DNA of 64,000 nucleotides, from NCBI GenBank assembly GCA_963931435.1, contig OZ007012.1, positions 310,001 through 374,000 on the forward strand, written 5' to 3'. The stretch comes from Coprousia sp963931435 (GTDB lineage Bacteria > Actinomycetota > Coriobacteriia > Coriobacteriales > Coriobacteriaceae). This document shows positions 18,453 to 27,118 of the stretch, in pieces (the stretch's first letter is position 1; each line of letters begins with the position of its first letter). The notes below the pieces were generated by a model. The model ran no database searches. It had not been told where the DNA came from and worked only from the letters and a program-made list of their open reading frames with translations. The translations under genes were made by a program, and so were the position numbers.

Positions 18453-19610
18453 GTGGCGAAGCGGGGCAAAGGGCGCACCGGACGGGCGCAGGGGGCGGCT
18501 CGGCGCCTTGGGCGGGCTGTCGAGCAGCGGTCCGGAGGAGAGCTGCCCGCACTGGACACCCTGCATGACCTCCCCGCGTTTACCGATCTGCGCGTGGACG
18601 ATGCGCAGCGCGGCGCCTTCGAGGCGTTTCGGGAAGCGTCCGAGGCGCCCGATGAGATGGACCTCGGGTTCGTCATCCGCCTCGATCGCGGGTTCCCGCT
18701 GGTGGCGACGGTGGATGACGTCTTCCGCGCCGAGCACGCCGTGACGTTCGCCAAGCAGGACAAGGAGAAGGACGGGGGGCTCTTGCCCGCCATCGGAGAC
18801 GCGGTGGCGGTCCGTCGCGCCCCCGGCCACGATATGGGCGTGATCGAGCGCGTGCTGCCGCGGCGCACCACCTTCGAGCGCTGGCGCGGCAAGAACCGCG
18901 GGGTGCGGCAGGTGCTCTGCGCCAACGTGGACACGGTGCTCGTGGTGGCGGCGCTCGGCGCCGGCGAGGTGCTGCTCGACCGCATCGCCCGCTCGCTGGT
19001 GCTCGCCCGTGACTGCGGCGCGGCGCCCGTGGTGGTGCTCACCAAGGCGGACCGCTGCGGGGAAGGGGAGCTGGAGCGCGAGCAGGGGCGCGTGCGGCGG
19101 CTCGTTGGGGATGCGGTGCGCGTGATCGCGACCTCGTCACGTGTGGGAGAGGGCGTCGAGCAGGTGCGCGCCTGCGTGCCCGAGCGGGCTTGCGCCATGA
19201 TCCTGGGCGAGTCCGGCGCGGGCAAATCCACGCTTCTGAACGCGCTTCTAGGGCACGAGGCGCTCGCGACGGGCGCGGTGCGCGTACGGGACGATTCCGG
19301 GCGGCACACCACGGTGGCGCGCGTGATGGTGAAGCTCCCCGGTGCCGGCGTGATCGCCGACGCGCCAGGCCTGCGGAGCCTGCCTCTGGTGGGGCACGAG
19401 CGGGGTCTTGCCCGGACGTTTCCCGAGGTCGTGGAGGCATCGCGTGGCTGCCGGTTCAACGATTGCACCCATACCCACGAGCCGGGATGCGCCGTGCGCG
19501 CCGCCGTCGAGACGGGCGCGATCGACGAGGTGCGTCTGGACGCGTTTCTGAACCTTGCGGAAGAAATGCGCGTGAGCGCCCAGTCGCTCGACCCGGATAT
19601 CAAGTTGTGA
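18453..19610 (+). CDS. rsgA: Ribosome small subunit-dependent GTPase A
   Basis: RsgA is a circularly permuted GTPase that helps mature the 30S subunit. The protein has an OB-fold part (PAIGDAVAVRR, about residue 115), then the permuted G motifs in the order G4 (VLTKAD), G1 (LGESGAGKSTLLNAL) and G3 (DAPGLRSL), and the C-terminal zinc knuckle CRFNDCTHTHEPGCAV. The GTG at 18453 gives MAKRGKGR and 385 residues; an ATG at 18417 in frame is possible but has no ribosome site. The N-terminal extension of about 90 residues before the OB fold is longer than in Escherichia coli RsgA. Confidence 0.93.
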   Translation: MAKRGKGRTGRAQGAARRLGRAVEQRSGGELPALDTLHDLPAFTDLRVDDAQRGAFEAFREASEAPDEMDLGFVIRLDRGFPLVATVDDVFRAEHAVTFAKQDKEKDGGLLPAIGDAVAVRRAPGHDMGVIERVLPRRTTFERWRGKNRGVRQVLCANVDTVLVVAALGAGEVLLDRIARSLVLARDCGAAPVVVLTKADRCGEGELEREQGRVRRLVGDAVRVIATSSRVGEGVEQVRACVPERACAMILGESGAGKSTLLNALLGHEALATGAVRVRDDSGRHTTVARVMVKLPGAGVIADAPGLRSLPLVGHERGLARTFPEVVEASRGCRFNDCTHTHEPGCAVRAAVETGAIDEVRLDAFLNLAEEMRVSAQSLDPDIKL

Positions 19611-19920
19611 TTCACAATTTATAAAACCAGTTTCAAACGGTATATTCCGCCGCTAGGCGCGTCGTGATGCGCGTGCCTGCGGATTCGACATGCCGCGCCC
19701 GCGCCCGGCGCCTTGCCGCCGTGGCGTGGACCATACCGGTCTGACCGATATGCGAAGAGGTTCGGACGCTCTCTAACCGGCCTTTCAGATCAGCGCCCAG
19801 ACACCCTTCAGATGGCGCGCCGGTTTCTCATTCCGCCCGCGAGCGGGCGCCTTCCCGATCCGACAATGATGCCAAGGGCCAGAGGGGCCGACGGCGGGGA
19901 AGACGGGCGGGGTGCTGCGC
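19611..19920 (+). promoter_or_regulatory. Leader and candidate promoter of the Tad pilus operon
   Basis: This 310-base gap starts AT-rich (CACAATTTATAAAACCAG) and contains TATATT at 19641-19646, a reasonable -10 element. Everything from 19921 to 30005 is then closely packed on the plus strand, so this is the likeliest promoter for the whole pilus locus. The remaining 270 bases form an untranslated leader with no recognisable structure or ORF. Confidence 0.45.
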
Positions 19921-20637
19921 ATGAAACGTTCCATCAGATTGTTGCTGAGCGCGGCATCCGGCGCGCTGGCCATCGCCATGGCCTTTCAATACGGCTCTTC
20001 CGTGCGTGCCGAGGCGGATCGTGAACGGCAGGAAGTGCTCGCCTCCTATGGGGGCGAACTCGTCTCGGTCTGCGTCGCATCGCACGACATCGAAGCGGGC
20101 GAGGTGCTCGACGAGAGCTGTTTCTCCATGGAGGAGTGGGTTGGCAGCCTGCTTCCCGAGGACGCGTTCACCGACGCGGACGACGTGATGGGGGAGACCG
20201 CCACCTCGAGCATTCCCGCCCGCGCCGTGCTGTGCCCGGTGTACCTGGAAGAGCGCGAGGGCGCCATCGAGGTTCCCGCGGGGATGGTCGCGGTCTCGGT
20301 GCCGGCCGACGAGCAGAGCGCCGTGGGCGGTGCCATCGCCCCCGGGGACCGCGTGGACGTGTACGTGTCCGACAAGGGCATCGCTGACAGGCTGTGCTCG
20401 GCACGGGTGATCGATACCAGCTCGAGCGGGGACGAGGCGGCCGGCGCCATGGCGTGGGTCACGCTCGCCGTCGAGCCGGACCGCGTGAGCGAGGTGCTCG
20501 CGGCCACGGCGAGCGGAAGCATCAGCCTCACACTGCCCGACAGCTCGATCGAGGAGGAAGGGACGGATGAGCCCGACGGGGCCGCGCCGCCTGCAGACGG
20601 GGAGGCCGGGGACGGACTCGAGGGGGAGGATGAATGA
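19921..20637 (+). CDS. cpaB: Flp pilus assembly protein CpaB/RcpC
   Basis: The 238-residue protein has an N-terminal membrane segment (about residues 5-22), then an SAF domain (VCVASHDIEAGEVLDESCF, in pieces) and an RcpC/CpaB domain with VAVSVPADEQSAVGGAIAPGDRVDVYV. CpaB proteins act at the cell envelope in Tad pilus biogenesis. The C-terminal 30 residues are acidic and disordered. It is the first gene of the Tad operon, and its stop codon overlaps the start of cpaE (ATGA). An alternative GTG start lies 9 bases upstream. The family is secretin-associated in Gram-negatives; here, in a monoderm, its partner is unknown. Confidence 0.88.
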   Translation: MKRSIRLLLSAASGALAIAMAFQYGSSVRAEADRERQEVLASYGGELVSVCVASHDIEAGEVLDESCFSMEEWVGSLLPEDAFTDADDVMGETATSSIPARAVLCPVYLEEREGAIEVPAGMVAVSVPADEQSAVGGAIAPGDRVDVYVSDKGIADRLCSARVIDTSSSGDEAAGAMAWVTLAVEPDRVSEVLAATASGSISLTLPDSSIEEEGTDEPDGAAPPADGEAGDGLEGEDE

Positions 20638-22337
20638 TGGATGCGCTGTGGTTGGCGGTATGCGGCGATGAGGTCCAGGCGGAGCGGTGCCGTGCGGCGG
20701 TGCGGCGCTCGGGCGGCGGCAGGGTGCTATGGGTCGGGGACGGCCCGGCGGCGGAGCGCCTGGCGTCCTGCGCGGCGGACGCCGGCGAGAAGCCGCGCCT
20801 CGTGGCCTGCGACACCCTCGACGGCTTGGATGCCCTGGCGGTGGCGGCGCGCAGGCAGGGGATCAACCTGGTGGTGCTCGCCGATGCGGCGGATCCGTCG
20901 CGGACCATGGGGCTCTTCCAGCGCGGGGTCCAGGAGGTGATCGCCGACAGCGCGACGGGGGACGATTGGGTGCCGGCGCGTGTGGAGAGCGCGCCCCCGC
21001 CGCGCCGCATGCCAAGGGAGGCGGTGGAGATCCGTGCGGAAGAGGATGAAACCGGCTTGCGGTCCGATGGGGCCGGATGGGAGGCGGATGCAGGCGGGGA
21101 TGGGGGCTCTCGAGCCCATGTCCAGGTAGATGGTGACGGACCATCGCCTGCTCGCGATCTAGGGGATGGGCCCTGGCGCCAGCCCGAGATGCAGCGCTAT
21201 GTCGTCGATCTGGATGAACCTGATATCGCGGAGGTCTGGCCCGCGCCGCCCCCCTTGGAGGATATCTCGCGAGGGGCCGACGCGGATGCAGAGGGAGCGC
21301 CGTGCCATGCTGATGGGGCAGGCGATGGCGCTGAGACGCAGCGGCCCGGGTCGCCGGTCGTCTCGGCTGGAGGGAGTGGTTTCCGGGAGGGACCCTCTCC
21401 TTCCGTCGCGCGCGAGGCGGGCGAGGCCGCCGTCTCGCCGGGACCTTCGGTGTCCTGGCCGCGTGCGCGGGGCGGCGGAGAGACCTCTCCGGCCTCGGGC
21501 GCTCCCGTCATCGTCGCGGTCTCCGGGGTCGGTGGTTGCGGAAAGTCGACGATCATCGCCGCCATGGCGCTCATGGCGGCCCAGGGCGGGCTGCGGTGCG
21601 CCGTGCTCGATCTCGACCTCATGTTCGGGAGGCTCTACATCAAGCTCGGCGTTCAGACGGCGCACGACCTCGCCTGCCTGGTCGAGCCGGCGGCACAGGG
21701 CGTCCTGGGCGAGGACGACGTGGTGCGCGCGTCGACGCGCGTCGCCCCGGGCCTCACGCTGTGGGGGCCGGTGGATCTGCCCGAGCAGGCCGAGCTGCTG
21801 GGGCCTGCGGTCGAGCGCCTTCTCGAGGTGCTCCGCCGGGAGTCGGATGTCGTCTTGGTGGACACCTCGACGTTCTGGGGAGACGCCGTCGCCGCCGCCG
21901 TCGCCGTGTGCGATCGGTGCCTCGTCGTCGCCGACGGACGGCCGGGTGCCGCGGCGGCCTCGGCGCGCCTGATCGATCTCGCCTCGCGCCTGGCCGTGCC
22001 GCGCACGCGGATGATGGGCGTGTTCAACCGCTTCGACGGTCGAGACGGCGGGGAGGACGCGGCGACGCGGTTCGAGTTCACCGTCTCGCTGAGCGCGCGG
22101 GAGCGCGTCGCCGACGGCGGGCGGGATGTGGGCGAGATGGCCGAGATCGGAAAGCTCGCCGCGCTCTGCCAAGGGTCGGCGGCGTTCGCCGCCTCGATGC
22201 GCTCGATGACGGAGCGTTTGATGACGGAGCTGGGGCGTCCTCTGGAAGCTGCGCCGTCGGGCTCCGATCCCTCCTGGGGCGAGGGCCGGCAGCACCGGAT
22301 CAGGTTGCCTTGGAAGCGTGCGGAGGGGCAGCGATGA
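20634..22337 (+). CDS. cpaE: CpaE/TadZ-like ATPase of the Tad system
   Basis: The 567-residue protein has an N-terminal receiver-like fold (residues 1-110, without phosphorylation residues), a long disordered linker rich in Gly, Asp and Pro (about 115-285), and a MinD/ParA-like ATPase domain. The P-loop reads SGVGGCGKST, in which the lysine that defines the deviant Walker A motif (KGGxGKST) is replaced by Val. Walker A prime (LDLDLMFG) is present. TadZ-type proteins localise the pilus machine at the pole. The start ATG overlaps the cpaB stop, and its own stop overlaps cpaF. Confidence 0.85.
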   Translation: MMDALWLAVCGDEVQAERCRAAVRRSGGGRVLWVGDGPAAERLASCAADAGEKPRLVACDTLDGLDALAVAARRQGINLVVLADAADPSRTMGLFQRGVQEVIADSATGDDWVPARVESAPPPRRMPREAVEIRAEEDETGLRSDGAGWEADAGGDGGSRAHVQVDGDGPSPARDLGDGPWRQPEMQRYVVDLDEPDIAEVWPAPPPLEDISRGADADAEGAPCHADGAGDGAETQRPGSPVVSAGGSGFREGPSPSVAREAGEAAVSPGPSVSWPRARGGGETSPASGAPVIVAVSGVGGCGKSTIIAAMALMAAQGGLRCAVLDLDLMFGRLYIKLGVQTAHDLACLVEPAAQGVLGEDDVVRASTRVAPGLTLWGPVDLPEQAELLGPAVERLLEVLRRESDVVLVDTSTFWGDAVAAAVAVCDRCLVVADGRPGAAAASARLIDLASRLAVPRTRMMGVFNRFDGRDGGEDAATRFEFTVSLSARERVADGGRDVGEMAEIGKLAALCQGSAAFAASMRSMTERLMTELGRPLEAAPSGSDPSWGEGRQHRIRLPWKRAEGQR

Positions 22338-23671
22338 GCGTTCTTGAACGCGTCCGGCGCGCGCAGGGCGGGGCGATCCGGCCGGTAGCGGATGCCAGCG
22401 ACCATCGCGAGCTGGTGCGCGCCATCAAGCGCGAGACCATGGACCGCATCGGCTTCGCCGAGATGGCCCGCATCATCGAGTCCTCCAGCGTGGAGGAGTC
22501 GCGCGTCGAGCTCCTGCCCGCGGTCGAGGCGGTGTGGAACAAGCACGCGGCTCTGGGCGCCGCCTCGGCCGATCGCGAGCTGGTGATAGAGGGCGTCCTC
22601 GATGACGTGGTGGGGCTCGGGCCCCTGCAGCGCTATCTGGATGACGACGCGGTGAGCGAAATCATGGTCAACGGGTGCGCATCCGCCTTCATCGAGCGGG
22701 CGGGCGTGCTTCATCCCCTGGGGAGGATCTTCGATTCCGACGAGCAGATACGCATCCTCATCGACCGGATCATCGCCCCTCTGGGACGCCGCGTCGACGA
22801 GCGCAGCCCGCTGGTCAACGCACGTCTTAAAAGCGGGTTCCGCGTCAACGCGGTCATCCCGCCCGTCGCCATCGACGGCCCGGTGCTCACCATCAGGAAG
22901 TTCTCCGACCGCATCACCTCGCTGAGGGAGCTGGTCGATCTGGGGTCGCTGCCGGAATGGTACGCGCGTCTGCTTTCCTGCGCGGTGGCGCTGAGGCAGG
23001 ATCTCGCGGTCGCCGGAGGCACGGGGTCGGGCAAGACCACGCTGCTCAACGCGCTCTCCTGCGAGATCCCGGTGTCCGAGCGCATCGTGACCATCGAGGA
23101 CTCCGCCGAGCTCAAGTTCAGCCGCCATCCGCATGTGGTGCGCCTGGAGGCGCGCGACGCCTCCATCGAGGGCGAGGGTGCCGTGTCCATCCGCGATCTC
23201 GTGGCCAACGCGCTGCGCATGCGGCCCGACCGCATCGTGGTGGGGGAGGTGCGCGGGGCGGAGTGCATCGACATGCTCTCCGCCATGCAGACCGGGCACG
23301 ACGGATCGCTCACGACGCTGCATGCGGGGACCGAGGCGGAGGCGGTGGTGCGCCTGACGCTTCTGGCGCGCTACGGCATCAACCTCCCCTCCGAGCTGAT
23401 CGAGGAGCAGATAGCGCTGGCGCTCGACGGGATCGTGATGTCCGAGCGCCAGGCGAGCGGGCGGCGGTTCGTGACCTCCTATTCGGGGGTCGAGCGCGCC
23501 GAGGGCGGTGGCGTGCGCCTGGAGCGCTACGTGTCGTTCGACCGGGCGACCGGTACCTGGAGCCTTGAGCGCGAGCCGCGCTTCATCGAGGAGGGGCTGC
23601 GCTCGGGCACTCTGCGCGAGGAGGAGGTGGAGTCATGGAGGCGGTTGTGCCCTGTGCGGCGGGAGGTCTGA
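22334..23671 (+). CDS. cpaF: Flp pilus assembly ATPase CpaF/TadA
   Basis: This 445-residue secretion ATPase powers Flp pilus assembly. The start at 22334 overlaps the cpaE stop codon by 4 bases (ATGA). It has the N-terminal CpaF domain (VSEIMVNGC, VNARLKSGFRVNAVIPP), Walker A GGTGSGKTTLLNAL, the Asp box, Walker B RIVVGEVRGAE, and the His box LTTLHAGTEAEA. Family members form hexamers on the cytoplasmic side. It overlaps tadB by 37 bases. The upstream frame could extend further but has no coding character and lies inside cpaE. Confidence 0.95.
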   Translation: MSVLERVRRAQGGAIRPVADASDHRELVRAIKRETMDRIGFAEMARIIESSSVEESRVELLPAVEAVWNKHAALGAASADRELVIEGVLDDVVGLGPLQRYLDDDAVSEIMVNGCASAFIERAGVLHPLGRIFDSDEQIRILIDRIIAPLGRRVDERSPLVNARLKSGFRVNAVIPPVAIDGPVLTIRKFSDRITSLRELVDLGSLPEWYARLLSCAVALRQDLAVAGGTGSGKTTLLNALSCEIPVSERIVTIEDSAELKFSRHPHVVRLEARDASIEGEGAVSIRDLVANALRMRPDRIVVGEVRGAECIDMLSAMQTGHDGSLTTLHAGTEAEAVVRLTLLARYGINLPSELIEEQIALALDGIVMSERQASGRRFVTSYSGVERAEGGGVRLERYVSFDRATGTWSLEREPRFIEEGLRSGTLREEEVESWRRLCPVRREV

Positions 23672-24579
23672 CGGCGCTTGCCGTCTGGGAGGCTCTGGGG
23701 GTGCTGACAACGCCGGCGGTCGGCCGCGGCGCATCGACGCCGGACGGCGCTGGCGCACTCGTCGCGGCGATCGCGTCAGGCGCGGGGGATCTCCTGCCCG
23801 CCGCGCTGGTGGAGGCGAGGGCCGTGAAGATGGCGGCCGGCGAGGTTGCGCGCCTGATGGCGCCACTGCTCGGTCGGGAGATCGCGGGCGCCCGCCCGCG
23901 GGCGGGCCTGCTCTTCGCGGCGTCGCTTGGCGTGGCGGCCCTGGGCGCTCTGGTGTCGAGCTCCGTGCTCGGTGCCGTCCTGGGCGCCGTCGCAGTGCCG
24001 ATGTGGGGCGCCGTCCGCGCCTCGAGGCGCGAGCGGGAGCGCGCGACGCTGCTCTCCACCGCCATGCCCGAGGCGTTCCATGCGCTCTCCATCTCGCTGG
24101 GATCGGGGCACAGCCTGGGGCAGGCGCTGCGGTTCGTGGGAAACCACGCCCAGGAGCCCATCCATTCTGAGTTCATGCGCGTGTCGTTCGCCATGTCGTG
24201 CGGGGTCGCGGCATCCGAGGCGCTCGACGCCCTGCTGCTCAGGCTTCCGGCGCCGGGGCTCGATCTCGTCGCCTTGGCGCTCAAGGTCTCGCAGCGCACC
24301 GGCGCGCCCCTGAAGGACCTGCTGGCCCAGGCGTCGGACATGGTGGGGGAGCGCGTCGAGCTCGCGCGCCGCCTCGAGGTCAAGACGGCGCAGGCGCGCA
24401 TGTCGGCGCGGCTCGTCACCCTCATGCCGCTCGTCCTCATCGCGCTACTCGCGCTGCTCTCGGCGGATTTCCGTGCCGGGCTCGCCACGCCGACGGGCAT
24501 CGCTTCGGTCGCGGTTGCCCTCGTGCTCGATGCCTGCGCATGGGTGGCGATCAAGCGGGTGATGGAGGTCGATCCGTGA
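23635..24579 (+). CDS. tadB: Tad pilus inner-membrane platform protein TadB
   Basis: The 314-residue protein carries a type II secretion F domain: an amphipathic region with LSTAMPEAFHALSISLGSGHSLGQAL (split), a transmembrane pair at about residues 96-122 and a C-terminal pair at about residues 263-300. TadB and TadC form the membrane platform on which CpaF acts. The N-terminal region is shorter than in many TadB proteins. It starts 37 bases before the cpaF stop and ends one base into tadC, so translational coupling is likely. Confidence 0.85.
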   Translation: MEAVVPCAAGGLTALAVWEALGVLTTPAVGRGASTPDGAGALVAAIASGAGDLLPAALVEARAVKMAAGEVARLMAPLLGREIAGARPRAGLLFAASLGVAALGALVSSSVLGAVLGAVAVPMWGAVRASRRERERATLLSTAMPEAFHALSISLGSGHSLGQALRFVGNHAQEPIHSEFMRVSFAMSCGVAASEALDALLLRLPAPGLDLVALALKVSQRTGAPLKDLLAQASDMVGERVELARRLEVKTAQARMSARLVTLMPLVLIALLALLSADFRAGLATPTGIASVAVALVLDACAWVAIKRVMEVDP

Positions 24580-25217
24580 TGGGGGCGCCGGTTGCCTGGG
24601 TCGCGGCGCTCGGGGTGGCGACGGCGGCGGCATGCTGGCAGATCCTCTCGTGGACGGAGGCGGATGTCACCTGGATCGCCTCGATGGCGCGCGTCGCCAT
24701 GCGTGCGGGAAGGACGTTTCTGGACACCGCTTCGGCGCGCCTGATGCCCGGCAGGGCTTCCAGGGGTGAGAGGAGGGCGAGCCTCGGGGACGTGTCCGAG
24801 ATGATCGACGTGGTGAGGCTGGGTCTGACGGCGGGGCTCTCGTTCGATGCGGCGCTCGACCTGTATTGCGCGAACCGCGCCACGCCGCTGGCTCGGCGCA
24901 TGAAGCGGGCCGAGCTCGCCTGGCGCTGCGGCATGGGGACGAGGGAGGAGGAGCTCGCTGAGGTGTCCCGCGACGTGGGGGTGCGGGCCCTGGAGTCGTT
25001 CGCCATCGCGGTCGGCCAGGCCCTCGCGCTCGGCGCGCCCTTGGCCGACGTGCTCGCTGCGCAGGAGCGCGAGATCCGCGCGGCGCGGCGCTCGGAGGTC
25101 GAGCGCGCGATCGAGCAGGCGCCGGTCAAGCTGCTCATCCCCACCGGGACGCTCATCCTGCCCGCGCTACTGCTGTCCATATTGGGGCCGCTGCTTGCCG
25201 CAAGCGGCATGTTGTAA
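24579..25217 (+). CDS. tadC: Tad pilus inner-membrane platform protein TadC
   Basis: The ATG at 24579 shares its A with the tadB stop codon; a GTG 3 bases upstream is an alternative. The 212 residues include a first hydrophobic segment (about 5-22), a T2SF domain with EMIDVVRLGLTAGLSFDAALDLY (in parts), ESFAIAVGQALALGAPLADVL and a final membrane segment LILPALLLSILGPLLAAS. This matches TadC, the second platform protein. The next gene, encoding the pilin, follows after 12 bases with a strong AAGGAGG site, suggesting higher translation of pilin. Confidence 0.85.
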   Translation: MGAPVAWVAALGVATAAACWQILSWTEADVTWIASMARVAMRAGRTFLDTASARLMPGRASRGERRASLGDVSEMIDVVRLGLTAGLSFDAALDLYCANRATPLARRMKRAELAWRCGMGTREEELAEVSRDVGVRALESFAIAVGQALALGAPLADVLAAQEREIRAARRSEVERAIEQAPVKLLIPTGTLILPALLLSILGPLLAASGML

Positions 25218-25229
25218 GGAGGTATCGGT

Positions 25230-25523
25230 ATGAAGAGACGAATGAACGGCGGAACGGAGCCCGGAATCGTGCGGCGCGCTCAGCGGGCGCTGTGGGACCG
25301 GTGCGAGGGGTTGCGAAGCCGGTGCGGGGGGCTCGCCCGCGGCATCGTCGAGCGCCTGCGACCGGCGATGCGCCTGGTGGATGAACGAGATGCCCAGGGG
25401 ACGACCGAGTACGCGATCCTCGTCGGCGTCCTGGTCGTGATCGCCATCTTGGCGATCATAGCGTTCCGTGACAAAGTGAGCGAGCTATGGGATGCCATCT
25501 CAAGCGGCATCAACAGCCTGTAA
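25230..25523 (+). CDS. flp: Flp-type pilin precursor (major pilin candidate)
   Basis: The 97-residue prepilin has an unusually long, Arg-rich leader of 55 residues, then QGTTEYAILVGVLVVIAIL, the hydrophobic assembly helix of type IVb pilins. If cleavage falls between Ala55 and Gln56, Glu lies at mature position 5 and Tyr at 6, as in Flp pilins. The mature subunit would be 42 residues, and it assembles into the pilus fibre. The ribosome site TAAGGAGG is the strongest in the operon. The next ORF begins inside its 3' end. Confidence 0.88.
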   Translation: MKRRMNGGTEPGIVRRAQRALWDRCEGLRSRCGGLARGIVERLRPAMRLVDERDAQGTTEYAILVGVLVVIAILAIIAFRDKVSELWDAISSGINSL

Positions 25524-26188
25524 CGCGCAGGCGTCCGGCGACATCCCGCCCGTGTCGCGGTGCTGCTCGCCGGGGTTTCCGCCGGCCGCATGCTGCGGCT
25601 TCCCTTGCAGCATGCGTAGCGCTCTTGGTCGCGGTCCTCTTGGCGCTGTGGGCAGCGGCGCCATCTGGATTCATGAAACAGGACGACGGTTCTGCGGAGG
25701 AGCAGGGGGACGTGGCGGCGCCGGATGCACTCGGCGGTGAGACGGAGTCGGACGACGGGGCGCTGGATGGAGGATCGGTGGATCGAGAGGATGCGGCCTC
25801 GATGCCCGGAGACACCGGTGCGTCGGAGCCGAAAGCGGCCCTCGGTCCTGAAACCTTCCTCACCGAGCTGGAGCGCCGTGCCCTGCCCTCGGCTTCCGAT
25901 GCCACCTTGTCTGCGGGGGAGGGAACCATGGCGAGCCGGGGCGAGGTCTCTTGGGAGGAGGCGGCCGATGTCGATGAGGCGGCGTCGCGTGTCATCTCCT
26001 CCTATCAGGCGTACGAGGGGTCGTGGCTCGTCACGAGCGGGTTTCTGGATCTCAAGGGCAACGCATGGGGAGCGGTCGTGTGGGACGCCTCTACCTGGGT
26101 GGATGTCGTGACGGTCTCAGCTATCGAGGACGGGACGGGTGCGGCGGGCGGCGCGTCTCGGGTTCGGGTCGTTCGGTTCGCCGTGTAG
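25487..26188 (+). CDS. Membrane-anchored secreted protein of the Tad locus, unknown function
   Basis: The 233-residue frame overlaps the pilin end by 37 bases. A basic N-terminus is followed by one hydrophobic segment (about residues 38-58: LAACVALLVAVLLALW), then an acidic low-complexity region (60-130) and a C-terminal part with YEGSWLVTSGFLDLKGNAWGAVVW (in parts), which looks like a small folded beta domain. I recognise no family. Its place between the pilin and pseudopilin genes suggests an extracytoplasmic accessory role. The exact start is uncertain because no strong ribosome site is visible. Confidence 0.6.
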   Translation: MGCHLKRHQQPVTRRRPATSRPCRGAARRGFRRPHAAASLAACVALLVAVLLALWAAAPSGFMKQDDGSAEEQGDVAAPDALGGETESDDGALDGGSVDREDAASMPGDTGASEPKAALGPETFLTELERRALPSASDATLSAGEGTMASRGEVSWEEAADVDEAASRVISSYQAYEGSWLVTSGFLDLKGNAWGAVVWDASTWVDVVTVSAIEDGTGAAGGASRVRVVRFAV

Positions 26189-26400
26189 CAGGGGTCGTTC
26201 CCTGCGGCGGGGTCGACGGGTTCGATATGGATTTCAGCGAGGCGCCCGGGCCAGCCGTTCCCTGCGGCGAGGTCGGCGGCGGCCCGATGGGCACCGTGTC
26301 GCCGAGATTCCCCCGCGGACGCGTCTTCGTCCGATCGGCGCTGATGGCGGGGAGCGAGCCTCGCTCCGATGCGGGGCGGGGCCATGGGAGGTGGTCAGAC

Positions 26401-26640
26401 GTGGCAATCGTTATCCGCGGGCGCGGAGGAGCCGTTTCCGCGCTGCGCGACATGGCGCGCGAGCGCGCGGCGCAGGGCACACTCGAATACGCGGTCGTTA
26501 CCATCGCCTTGCTGGCGATGGTGTGCGCCTTGGCGCTGCTGTGGCGCGCCGGCGCCGCGGGGGCTCTCGTGGGGCTTGCCGAGGATGCCGCCTCGCATGT
26601 CCTGGACGGATTGGGGGCGCTCGATGTCGCGCTGTACTGA
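26401..26640 (+). CDS. Small Flp-type pilin or pseudopilin
   Basis: From the GTG at 26401, behind GGGAGGTGG, the product is 79 residues. It has ERAAQGTLEYAVVTIALLAMV: cleavage between Ala24 and Gln25 would put Glu at +5 and Tyr at +6, as in the upstream pilin. The hydrophobic helix is followed by a short amphipathic tail. The leader is of ordinary length (24). The frame stays open upstream to 26023 but without coding character. The 212 bases before it (26189-26400) hold no other gene. Its end overlaps the TadE-like gene by 17 bases. Confidence 0.7.
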   Translation: MAIVIRGRGGAVSALRDMARERAAQGTLEYAVVTIALLAMVCALALLWRAGAAGALVGLAEDAASHVLDGLGALDVALY

Positions 26641-27118
26641 GCTCGCGCGCGAGCGCGCCGCCCAGACCACGGTCGAGGCGGCGATGACGCTTCCGGTGTT
26701 CCTGACGCTGATCCTGCTCGCCCTCCAGCCCGTGTGCGTGCTGTACACCCGCGCGGTGATGGAGGCCGCTGCAGGGGAGACGGCGCGCCTGATGGTGACA
26801 GCGGGCGATCCGGAGGCCGATGGGTACCGCTCGTTCGCGCTCCGCCGGCTCGCGGCGGTGCCCGACCTGGCGATATTCCATGCCGGCGGCCCCCTCGCCT
26901 GGACCATCGAGCTGGAGAGCGCCGAGGAGACGGGCGGCGAGGTCGCGGTGGTGATAGAGGGGGCCGTGACCCCGCTTCCGGTCATCGGGGCGTTCGCGCG
27001 CGCCCTGGGCGAGGCCAACGGGTCCGGTGATGTGGTGCTGCGCGTCGAAGCGCGGCATGAGGGGAGACCGACATGGTTGGAGGGAAGCTATGACTCATGG
27101 GTCGCGCGGTGGGATTGA
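26624..27118 (+). CDS. TadE-like pseudopilin
   Basis: The 164-residue protein starts MSRCTELARERAAQTTVEAA; cleavage after Ala13 would give Gln+1 and Glu+5. The hydrophobic helix FLTLILLALQPVCVLYTRAVMEAAAGETARL has the TadE pattern, in which a Tyr-Thr-Arg turn follows the membrane segment. The rest forms a soluble extracytoplasmic domain. TadE-type minor pseudopilins are needed for pilus assembly. It overlaps both neighbours (17 bases before and 29 bases after), which indicates tight coupling. Confidence 0.75.
   Translation: MSRCTELARERAAQTTVEAAMTLPVFLTLILLALQPVCVLYTRAVMEAAAGETARLMVTAGDPEADGYRSFALRRLAAVPDLAIFHAGGPLAWTIELESAEETGGEVAVVIEGAVTPLPVIGAFARALGEANGSGDVVLRVEARHEGRPTWLEGSYDSWVARWD

Noticed and set aside
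21536..22333. Upstream extension of the cpaF frame
   Set aside because: It lies inside cpaE, is Arg/Gly-rich and lacks coding character; the ATGA overlap at 22334 is the normal start of cpaF.
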